A stretch of DNA of 64,000 nucleotides from Brachyhypopomus gauderio (Eukaryota; Chordata; Actinopteri; Gymnotiformes; Hypopomidae). Location: assembly GCF_052324685.1 (NCBI RefSeq), contig NC_135228.1, forward strand, positions 15,971,611 through 16,035,610. The letters run 5' to 3'. Position numbers and translations under genes: made by a program. Shown piece after piece: positions 55,529 through 64,000 of the stretch (its first letter is position 1; each line of letters begins with the position of its first letter). The notes under the pieces are model-generated. The model saw only the letters and a list, made by a program, of their open reading frames with translations. It did not search any database and was not told where the DNA came from.

Positions 55529-56241
55529 TAGAGTCCTGCACCGGGTCGGGTACGGGTACAGGCAAATAGATGCTGAAACGGGTGGGTTTTACACATACCG
55601 CAATTTAACAGGTGGGTATGCGGGCGGGTAAGTTAAATACGGGCCACCTAAGGACGAATCGTTCGATGTTCTTTTGTGGTGGAAAGAACACCAAGACGAT
55701 TTCCCCAACCTGGCAACAACTGCCCGAAGTGTCGTCTCAATCCCCGCATCCAGTGCTGCGAGTGAGAGATTTTTCCTCCGCTGGTTTTGTGATCTAAGAG
55801 CGCAGAACGCGGCTCAAACCTGGGACTGTGGACGACATACTGTTCCTGCACAGTAACCTAGGATAGATTTGTGAACCTATGCGATTTTATTTAGTTGTTA
55901 TATTGGCATTTGTTCCCTCTCGTTTTGCATTGTGTTATGGCACCGGTTGGCTACATAAATTGTCTTGCGTTTTACCAGTTGCTACTTTTAGATAGGAATA
56001 CTGTTCCTGCACAGCAACCTTAGATTTTATTTTGTGTTGTACTGACGTTTTTTCAGAGGCGCATTGAAAAATAAAGTGCTCTATAGGAATACTTTCGATA
56101 TGTGTGATTTTTCACGGACACGGGTGGGTAACGGGTAGAATATTAACGGGTCCGGCCAGGTACGGATTTAACTTTGGAATAGCCACGGGTTCGCGGGTGG
56201 GTGGGTGCTGGTCTCAAAAAACGGACCCGTGCAGGTCTCTG
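55529..56241 (+). mobile_element. Decayed hAT element with C-terminal dimerisation fragment
   Basis: The left end TAGAGTCCTGCACCGGG and right end CCCGTGCAGGTCTCTG are imperfect inverted repeats. They are flanked by tctcatac and gctcaaac (6 of 8 matching), a decayed 8-bp duplication. Inside, 55674-55856 reads WWKEHQDDFPNL followed by SIPASSAASERFF, the signature of the hAT C-terminal dimerisation domain. The catalytic part is deleted. Confidence 0.75.
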
Positions 56242-56399
56242 GCTCAAACCCGCTTTATGTGGTTGTGACACTCAAAATGAAACGATGACGTACAGTCACG
56301 TGATTTTTACGGTAATGACACATGCCTCGAACCGGGAGAAGGGTTTCGACAATGGTTTTAATATTTCAACAATGGTTTTAATATTCAAAGGCTCTACAG

Positions 56400-57823
56400 C
56401 AGGGGTCGGCAACCTATGGCACGCGGGCCACCGTTGGCACGCCGAGGCATAATCAGTGGCACGCGACACGCTGGACCAGCATCAGCAAAAAAATTTATAA
56501 TAAAAAATAGAGCACGATCCTCCAATCGAAATCGCTCCTCAACGCCCTGCTCAGCGGAGGCGTTTATACTTGGCGATCGATCGCAATATAATACTTAATT
56601 TGTGTCCATTTACGCCTCCCCTCCGCTAACAATTTACACTTGCCACATATATATGATGTACAAATGATGCAATACGTGCAATAAAGGAAAAAAAACATTA
56701 AAGTGCCTTTCCAGAATAACAAGTGAGAAGTATTTTAAACTTTTATTTAAAAATGTCTAAAGTCATGGCTCTTCTAACGTTTTTATTCAGCTACTTTTGT
56801 GCAAGAATGGCATATACTTCTGTTTAAAGAGCTTATCCGTGCAGTTTCCGCCTTCTTTTGGCAGATCTGTTAAGATGATTGGCTGCAGTAAAAAATGATT
56901 GACAACTAACTCTGGCTGATAATTGGCTTAGTAAAAATTGATTGACAACGAAAGTCTAGTATCTGATTGGCTGCATTCGAAAATGATTGACACATGCTCC
57001 GCCCTTTACTCACGCCCACCGGGGCTCCGGGCTGCAGCATTACATATATGCGAACCGGGGCTTCATTTGGCACGCCCCTTTTTGCTCGATACAGGCTCCG
57101 AGGCATCGCTTCAAATTTTACATCCCTAGCTGGAGGGATTTCTTCCGGTTCCACGATGGTAACCGTCTTGCGGCGGGTTTTTAATTCTTCATTATTACCA
57201 AAACAACGATGTATGAAAAAGAAACAAGAGTACGATTTTTTTTTGTTAAAGTACACTATAAAATAAACCATCCTAAATCCTAAAGTGTATTTAATTTCAC
57301 TTGCAAGGACTGTATCCAATTTGCTAAGCAATTATGGAAGCAAATCTGTCTCATTAGATTTTGGAATTTAAACGTCTTTTAATTTATAGCGTTATTTTTT
57401 TTCCATCTAAATTATGTATCTGAATCTGGACCTCCGGCGGGCGACATTAAGGAAGTGTACCGAGACACCTTTAACTGTCTCTCAACATTCACTAAGTGTA
57501 CGGAGATACTTTCATACCACAGCCATTCCGCAATATTTGTAGTTACTTAATTGCACTGCATTTGAGTCACAATGTCTCGCATAACAATGCAGCACAATAC
57601 AGTGGTAGGTAAACAGATGTTTTCTTATTCTATACATCATGTAGGCTTTATTCTCTTTAAAATGATGGAGAAATTATTTAGAACGTCAGCATGAACATGT
57701 ACAGTGCCTTTCTAAAATGTTTTCCCCTTTTAATAACTGAAATTATGAGCAATATATTTGGAAAACATTGATATATATATATAATGTAGCCTATTTATAT
57801 ATATTATATATGTATGTATGTAT
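56400..57823. other. hAT-like left terminus and unclassified sequence
   Basis: CAGGGGTCGGCAACC at 56400 is a hAT-Charlie-type terminus, but no partner end was found. The rest is AT-rich except a CpG-rich island at about 56995-57180 holding GC boxes (ccgcccttt, cacgcccac). A minus-strand 141-codon ORF over that island (57331-56906) has no recognisable domain. Its middle segment lacks low-complexity bias, so it might be a transposon exon, but I cannot support that. Confidence 0.35.
56876..57000. repeat. Three 44-bp tandem units each carrying an inverted CCAAT box
   Basis: ATTGGCT occurs at 56878, 56922 and 56966, spaced exactly 44 bp, and each is followed about 15-20 bp later by tgattgaca. ATTGG is the reverse complement of CCAAT. 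The third unit is followed directly by GC-rich sequence with ccgccc. The copies differ at many intervening bases, so the array is not recent. Confidence 0.6.
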
Positions 57824-58571
57824 CAGTGGCGGATGCTGGTCTTTCAAGGAGGGGAAGCTCAATTTCGGCCAACATCATAAAATGTATCGGTTTATTTATA
57901 CGTAAATTCTACCCTCCGTTCCTTTTCAAGAAAATGATCTGTGACCCTGTCGTACCAACAAGAAACGTTTCTTTTTTCGTTTCTTTTAATGAAGAAAATG
58001 CCGCTAAGAGGATTAGGAAAATCTCCGGTTCAACTCGGAACAGAATGAAAATTAAAAAAATTAAAATGAAATGCTCCCGCGGAGGTTTACACCAAAAGAG
58101 CAGCGAACTGAGATTCCGAAGGAATTACGGCGTCGGAGGAGAGGATGCAGAGCTGGAGCAAAGTACCGGGAGAGGAGGAGACTGTACAAACCGAGCATTC
58201 CATCTGTTCTCATGGGTAACGTAAGATCTTTACCGAACAAGATGGAAGAGCTAACGGCGCTAACCAGACTGCAGTGGGAGTACCAGCAGAGTCCTGCTGT
58301 TCACGCAGACTTGGCTCACAGATTACACACCGGACTCCGTCGTAAATTTGGATGGCTTTCAACTGGTGAGAGCGGGCCGGAGCACGGAGAGTGGTAAGGG
58401 GAGAGGTGGGGGACTGGCGATGTATGTTAACGAGAGATGGTGTAACCCAGGACACATCACTGTGAACAGGGGTGCAATTACTTACTTTCTGAGGTGTATG
58501 CAAACATACTATCGGTGCCCCCCAAACGAAAGTTGTTGACCGGGGGGGGGGGTGGGGGGTGGCGAACGTAA

Positions 58572-59660
58572 AGCCTGGTTTATACTTTCGCGAGTGACTG
58601 TAGCGCGTGACTCCGCCCAGCTCGCGCGACCCTGCGCAAACGGTGGAGGCGTTTATACTTTCGCTAGCGTCACTGCAGTGTTCTCCGAAACGATATGTGG
58701 TAGAAACACCCCTCAAAACAGGGGAATGAACATTTACCTGACCAATTTTAATGTTGCTTTGTGTTTCAGTGTGTTTCAGGTTTGAAAAGTGCTGGAATTT
58801 AGGCTAAAGTACTTTAAAATGCTTGAAATTGTAACTACTTCGTTTCACAACAAATAGCTGTCTGACTGAACAGTAGAACTTGTAATTCCAGGACGAAACA
58901 TGAGAACGTGAAGACTGAAGATTGGGTGTTTTTAAAATAAACTACCATTAAATAATGTGATAAAAAGCAAATTATTTTGAATCATTTCGAGTATAGGTAT
59001 AAATCCATCCATCCATCCATTATCTGAACTGCTTAATCCCGCTAGCCGGGGTCACGGGGGGGCTGGAGCCAATCCCAACATCTCCGGGCGAAGGCAGGGT
59101 ACACCATGGGCAGGTTGCCAGTCCACCACATGGCCAACACACACGCACGCACTCACACCTACGGGCAATTTAGCATGATCAATCAACCTAACACGCATGT
59201 CTTTGGACTGTGGGAGGAAACCGGAGTACCTGGAGGAAACCCACGCAGGCACAGGGAGAACATGCAAACTCCACACAGAGCAGCCCAGACCGAGAATCGA
59301 ACCCAGACCGCCTTGCTGCGAGGCGACAGTGCTAACCACCACACCACCATGCCGCCCTTATAGGTATAAATATTAAACTAATTAAGTTTAACATGCTGGG
59401 GAATATTGAAATGGACCTTGAAAGTGACATACAAGTGCTTTAATTCCACCTTGTAAAGGTGTATGAACCCTGCAAACGTGACTTTGTTCATTGCGCTGAC
59501 GCGCGGCGCGCGCAAAGTTACAAAATTCGAGAGGTGCACAACCTCGCGAACCGACAGCGCGTGAGGCCCTCGCGCACGGGCAGAGCCACAGCGATTACGT
59601 CATTTTCGCCGCGCGGACCCTCGCGCCGCTCGCGACGCGTCAAGTATAATTAACCAGGCT
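58572..59660 (+). mobile_element. PIF/Harbinger-like element A, solitary copy with TAA duplication
   Basis: It begins AGCCTGGTTTATACTTTCGC after TAA (58569-58571) and ends AAGTATAATTAACCAGGCT before TAA (59661-59663). The interior parallels the palindrome arms with local deletions. At 59005-59358 a SINE is inserted; without it the element would be about 720 bp, close to the 700-bp arms. This copy shows the single-unit form of the family. Confidence 0.85.
59005..59358 (-). repeat. tRNA-derived SINE-like repeat with 13-bp TSD
   Basis: Read on the minus strand it starts ggcggcatggtggtgtggtg, has an A box-like TGGTTAGCACTG and a B box GGTTCGATTCT. It contains the phrase cctccaggtactccggtttc and ends in a (GGAT)n tail. 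TATAGGTATAAAT is duplicated at 58992-59004 and 59359-59371, the mark of retroposition. This repeat is widespread in fish; it is not a functional tRNA gene. Confidence 0.8.
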
Positions 59661-61810
59661 TAAGATGGACACAAATTAAGTATTATATCTCATCGATTTG
59701 GCGCCCCCTCTAGTGCAGCGCCCCTATGCATCGCATACGCTGCATGCCCCCTTTTTGCGCCACTGACTGTGAAGGAGCAGCGCTGCACCAAAGACTTTGA
59801 ACTGTTAGCGGTTAGCATCTGGCCATACCACCTGGCCCGAGAGTTTTCACATGCTATTGTGCTAGTTGTTTACATCCCACCCTCGGCCGACGCTACAGCA
59901 GCCTGTGAGGGCATTCACACCACCGTCTCTCAGTTGCAAACGGCACATCCACAGTCCCTGATTATCATCTCGGGAGACTTCAACCATGCTTCTCCATCGT
60001 CCACTCTCCCAAACTTCAGCCAGTATGTTGATTGCCACACAAGGGACAATAAAACTTTAGACCTGCTGTTTGCAAACACAAAGGAGTTTGCCTACCAGCC
60101 TGGTATTGGTGTGGATGATGCTGTCATCTACCTGCTGCACAGATCCCTCTCTCACCTGGAGCAGGCGGGGAACACTGTGAGAGTCATGTTCTTTGACTTC
60201 TCCAGTGCTTTCAACACCATCCAGCCTGCACTGTTGAGAGGGAAGCTGGAGGCAGCAGGTGTGGATAGGCAGCTGACTACATGGACCATCGACTACCTCA
60301 CAAATAGACCACAGTATGTGAGGCTCCATGACTGTGTCTCTGATGTGGTAGTCTGTAGCACGGGGGCGCCACAGGGTACGGTCCTATAATCCTTTCTGTT
60401 CAGTCTGTACACATCAGACTTCAGATACAACTCAGACCACTGCCACCTACAGAAGTTCTCGGATGATACAGCCATCATCGGATGCTTATCGGACGGGAAC
60501 GACAAGGAATACAGGGGGGTCATCAGCCACTTTGTCAGCTGGTGTGAGACCAACACTCTCCAAATCAACACCAGCAAGACGAAATAGATGGTCATGGACT
60601 TCAGGAGGAAGTCACCCCCTACAACATCGGTGAGCATCCAGGGAAGGGACATTGAGACAGTGGTGTCTTACAAATACCTGGGTGTTCACCTCAACAACAG
60701 GCTGGACTGGACCACAAACACAGATGTCCTGTATAAGAAGGGCCAGAGTTGACTCCACCTGCTGAGGAGACTGAGGTGCTTTGGGGTCTGCAGGACTCTG
60801 CTAAAGACATTTTATGACTCAGTGGTAGCATCTGCACTTTTCTATGCTGTGGCCTGCTGGGGGGGGTGGATGCACTGAAAGGGACAGGTGCAGGATCGAC
60901 AAACTGGTGCGGCGGTCAAGCTCTGTGCTGGGATGTCCTCTGGAGTCAGTAGTGGTGGTGGGTGAGAGGAGGATGCTAACAAAACTATCATCCATCATGG
61001 ACAACCCCCACCACCCTCTGCATGAGACCGTGGGTGCGCTGAGCAGCTCCTTCAGTCAGAGACTAATACATCCTCGCTGCAAGAAGGAGTGCTTTCGCAG
61101 GTCCTTCATCCCAACTGCAGTTAGACTCCATAACACACCATGATGTTATGAGTCACTTGGACACTCTACCTCACCACCATCAGTATGCACACAGGGCACT
61201 TTTTTACACACAGAAACATACATTTATTTATTTGTCACTGCCACATAAGTGTTATTTTTCATGTATATGTGTATATAGATATAAACTATATGTAAAAATT
61301 CCCTTTCCTGTAACACTGCGGTAACACGTGAATTTCCCCGTCGTGGGATCATTAAAGTTCTATTCTATTCTATTCTATTCTATTCTATTCTCAGATCGCT
61401 GATTCGCTCATTTCGCTGTCAATCAAAAAGGGATTCTGAGCGTCCGGGCCAGCCGAGGCCAGCCCACTGCCCCATAGACCCCCAGAGACGCTGAGCGTCC
61501 GATGGGCGGGACAAAGCCCAGCATTTATCCAATGGCTCGTTTCGTTTTGCTGCACTCTTTGCTTCGCTATTGAACTCTGTAGGCGCTCAGCGTCCACACC
61601 GTTTAAAGCACCGTGAAGCTGCGGGACTGAGTGAGAGGAAAGCCGCGTCGTTACCAATGACAAGAAGCTGATTCTGAACAAAAGTTGAGCGTGTTGTAGC
61701 GCATATTTAGTCAATGACATGTACACACAACAGTATATGTTTGATCACTTATTTTTTGACATTTTAGGGGAAGCTGAGCTTCCCTTGCAGTCTTAGAGCA
61801 ATCGCCACTG

Positions 61811-62212
61811 GTATGTATGTATAATTTTTATAAGAAATAAAAAAAAACCATTAAACATTTATAATTAGTGAATATTTACCCCCTGACCTAACTACAAATA
61901 CACCTTGACATCAACACAAAAGCACACCACACAACTCTGAGGAGAAGGTTATCGAAAAGTCAGGGGATTGATATGAAACTATTTCCAAGTCACTGAATCT
62001 ATCTATATAAATCTATCTTTAAATATACATAGCATACAAATGCGTGTAATGAGATATTGCCATGGGATTGTTCTATCAATTTGTGCTAGCAGGTTTTTTT
62101 TAGCTATAGTTAGCTAGCTAGTTTGTTATCTTTGCCAGCTGGTTAGTTACCCTTCACATTTTGTTAGACAGGCCAACTACATTATAATGTGGGCAATGTG
62201 GTCTGGGCAATC
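61811..62212. other. No recognised gene
   Basis: AT-rich sequence with short TAGCTAGC runs near 62110-62130. Nothing supportable seen. Confidence 0.5.
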
Positions 62213-62735
62213 TACACTCACAACTTTATTAGGTACACCTTGCTAGTTGCAACTGGGTTGGACCCCCTTTTGCCTTCAGAACTGCCTTAATCCTTCATGG
62301 CACAGATTCAACAAGGTATTGGAAACATTCCTCAGAGAGTCTGGTCCATATTGACATGATAGCATCACGCAGTTGCTGCAGATTTGTCAGCTACACATTC
62401 ATAACGCAAATCTCCCGTTCCACCACATTCCAAAAGATTTGGTGACTGTGGAGGCCATTTGAGTACAGTGAACTCATTGTTGTGTTTATAAAACCAGTCT
62501 GAGAGGATTTGCGTTTTATGACATGGCGCGTTATCCTGCTGGAAGCAGCCAACAGAAGATGGCTGTGGGTACACCGTGGTCATAAAGGGATGGACATGGT
62601 CAGCAACAATATTCAGGTAGGCTGTGGCTTTGACATGATGCTCAGTTGGTACTAATGGTCGTATGCTGCTGTAGCCTAGCTGCCTCAAGGTTTGATGTGT
62701 TGTGCATTCAGACATATTCTTCTGCATGCCTCGGT
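62213..62735. repeat. Dispersed fish repeat (tattaggtacacc family)
   Basis: It begins acaactttattaggtacacc and continues with ggacccccttttgccttcag and cattgacatgatagcatcac-like phrases, which I recognise as a common dispersed fish repeat, probably of DNA-transposon origin. The 120-codon minus-strand ORF over it is a property of the repeat. The element class is not established from this copy. Confidence 0.5.
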
Positions 62736-63216
62736 TGTAACAACTGGTTATTTGAGTTAGTGTTCTATCAGCTCAATCCAGTCTGGTTGCTGCTCTATCA
62801 GCTTGAACCAGCCGTTTGCCATGTTTACGGTATTAGCAAACAGTGCACATGAAACAAATGTACAGTCATATTGGTTTGCCATCATTGATGGTTGATCAGG
62901 GTTCATTTATCTGCATCAAGATTTTTTTAAAAGCATTTCTGATGAGTCATGATTTTAAGGCCCACACCCCACTACCCCGCCCACTTCGGATCCCTACAAG
63001 TGCTCAAATCAGTGTTGTAACAAGTCCAACGAGATAGGGGGAGACCATGTATGGTTGTAACACTTTTGCTTCAGCACCTGTAACTGAGCTTGAGCTAGAG
63101 TTCTCAAACTTTTATACAAAGTACACACATTTGTTTACTACAAATGGCACCAATTCAAACCCCAATTCAAATATCACAGCCCTCGTGAGTTGATGTCAAA
63201 TACATGGTGTTCCTTT

Positions 63217-63274
63217 GTTACAACCTACCCCACTACTGGGGTAGGTTGTAACACATGCTGGGGTAAGTTGTAAC
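63217..63274. repeat. Short perfect hairpin plus direct copy
   Basis: GTTACAACCTACCCC (63217-63231) and its exact reverse complement (63238-63252) are separated by 6 bp. A variant, tggggtaagttgtaac, follows at 63259-63274. It could be transposon termini brought together, or a structured RNA motif; only the symmetry is certain. Confidence 0.7.
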
Positions 63275-63358
63275 AATTAGACAAAAGAAGCAAAAACAGG
63301 GCACACCATGCAATATGCTTCAAAAAGTGGTTAATTGAAGTAAAATAACAATCCAGAA

Positions 63359-63415
63359 CAGTGGCGTGCACAGACATTTTGGGGGGCAAGTGCTCCGGGG
63401 AGGGGGGGGGCACTT
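63359..63415. mobile_element. hAT-like terminus
   Basis: CAGTGGCGTGCACAGACA at 63359 followed by ttttggggggcaagtgctcc resembles a hAT terminal repeat. No right end lies in the window. Confidence 0.4.
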
Positions 63416-63943
63416 TTTAGCGCACGTGGAACACTTCATTATAAAAAAATTACAAATTACAAGCACATGTTGAATTAAATTTGACTTTTATTTGTCACAT
63501 TCTCTGTGAGTTTTCAATGGAAAAAAGTCAGGCAGCCAACTGATAAAATTCATATCCAATATTAACTATACAGTCATGTCCTTCAGTTAACTTGTTTACC
63601 CTCCACTGTCTGCAGGCCTTGTTGCATATATTTTGCAATTAGTAAATCAATATAGGCCTACAATTAAAACAGTAAAAAGACCAAAAAGTACGAGAAAGAG
63701 TTATAGGCTACTGAGAGTTGTCATTACATGAATGCAGATGGGTATTTTTCACAGGTAATGGGGAACTTCCCGTTTCTTCTTTCACAAATGTATGTGTTAA
63801 TTTATGTTGCCTAACAAAACCTATACAACAGAAGACATTAATACATAGATTTGCAAACTCTACCTTAATTATTTGTATGTGGTCGTCCTCACGTTATCTT
63901 TCATTGATTTGGGCTAAAGCGACCAGTCGGCTAAAAATGCTTA

Positions 63944-64000
63944 AGCCTGGTTCACACTACACGACTTTTCAGTCGTCAGGTTTTTGTGCCGTCCGCACTA
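63944..64000. mobile_element. Start of another element B copy, cut by the window edge
   Basis: AGCCTGGTTCACACTACACG after TTA (63941-63943), continuing gacttttcagtcgtcagg, matches the reverse complement of the right end of element B at 54150-54220. The rest lies beyond the window. Confidence 0.8.

Larger units (their letters stand above)
58467..59765. mobile_element. hAT element inside the LINE, perfect 8-bp TSD
   Basis: The left end is CAGGGGTGCAATTAC and the right end TTTTTGCGCCACTG (9 of 11 terminal bases inverted-matching). The flanks are identical: ACTGTGAA at 58459-58466 and 59766-59773. The insertion splits the LINE endonuclease frame. Most of its interior is the element A copy below. 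Confidence 0.8.
57960..61390 (+). mobile_element. L2/Rex-like LINE copy, degraded, with TTCTA tail
   Basis: Endonuclease segments include LMGNVRSLPNKMEEL (about 58211) and GRGGGLAMYVNERWCNPGH (about 58400), and continue after a nested insertion with SIWPYHLAREFSHAIVLVV and ISGDFNHASPSS. At about 60085 the endonuclease jumps directly into the RT (YQPGIGVDDAVIYLLHR), so an internal deletion removed the intervening part. RT motif A FFDFSSAFNTIQ and STGAPQGTVL follow, then stops near 60387, 60586 and 60750. The copy ends in TTCTA repeats at about 61361-61390. Confidence 0.8.
57824..61810. mobile_element. hAT element (outermost of a five-level nest)
   Basis: The left end is CAGTGGCGGATGCTGG with ggggaagctca inside. 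The right end is gagcttccc...CAATCGCCACTG, the inverted counterpart. Both sides are flanked by GTATGTAT (57816-57823 and 61811-61818), although the locus itself is TGTA-repetitive. Everything between except about 150 bp on the left and 420 bp on the right is a LINE insertion with further nested elements. Confidence 0.75.

Noticed and set aside
56906..57331. 141-aa minus-strand ORF as a host gene
   Set aside because: No domain recognised and it overlaps a CpG-rich promoter-like patch on the other strand; kept only as a remark.
59052..59342. 96-aa minus-strand ORF or tRNA-like gene at the ccatcc repeat
   Set aside because: It lies in a SINE-like repeat with a 13-bp target duplication.

Overview
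The window is vertebrate genomic DNA, almost certainly from a teleost fish. Three spliced genes with canonical vertebrate exon structure sit among large amounts of fish-type repeats: L2/CR1-lineage LINEs with esterase ORF1, V-SINE, Tc1-like and many hAT and PIF/Harbinger-like elements, and long CA/GT microsatellites. There are no bacterial operons, no CRISPR array and no free-standing tRNA or rRNA gene.

Layout. (1) About 1-9.5 kb, + strand: all but the 5' end of a MATE-family multidrug and toxin extrusion transporter gene (slc47a1-like), 16 exons ending in a stop at 9379-9381. (2) 9.7-13.3 kb: intergenic repeats, including a complete small hAT element with a perfect 8-bp target duplication and two long dinucleotide microsatellites. 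(3) 14.0-19.9 kb, + strand: a complete-looking trpc2 cation channel gene (13 coding exons, about 1006 aa) with one GC-AG intron and a V-SINE in that intron. (4) 20.5-32.0 kb: dense transposon territory. It holds several copies of a GC-rich PIF/Harbinger-like element (called A here), an L2-like LINE inserted in one copy, and a long L2 LINE on the + strand whose ORF1 is split by a 1.4-kb palindrome made of two A copies. (5) 32.3-42.04 kb, - strand: a complete 19-exon rrm1 gene (large subunit of ribonucleotide reductase, 794 aa). Its introns carry a hAT element with a tandem duplication, a pair of inverted transposon copies flanking exons 2-3, and a minisatellite built from the end of its own exon 10. 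(6) 42.2-47.9 kb: a THAP-domain ORF divergent from rrm1 and a THAP/P-transposase-like ORF, separated by a hAT element with a nested Tc1-like MITE and by unclassified repeats. (7) 48.3-56.4 kb: L2 fragments and a long but broken L2 on the - strand, interrupted by a second Harbinger-like family (B), then a decayed hAT. (8) 57.8-61.8 kb: a five-level nest of mobile elements. (9) 61.8-64 kb: further repeat pieces and the start of another B element.

Functionally the three host genes are independent: an organic-cation/H+ antiporter, a chemosensory-type TRP channel, and the dNTP-synthesis enzyme. From general knowledge, Trpc2 and Rrm1 are also near neighbours in mammals, so trpc2-rrm1 proximity is probably old synteny. 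The most unusual signals are the exon-derived, splice-donor-bearing minisatellite filling rrm1 intron 10, the self-insertion of element A into its own terminal repeat that made a 1.4-kb palindrome, and the five-level nest.
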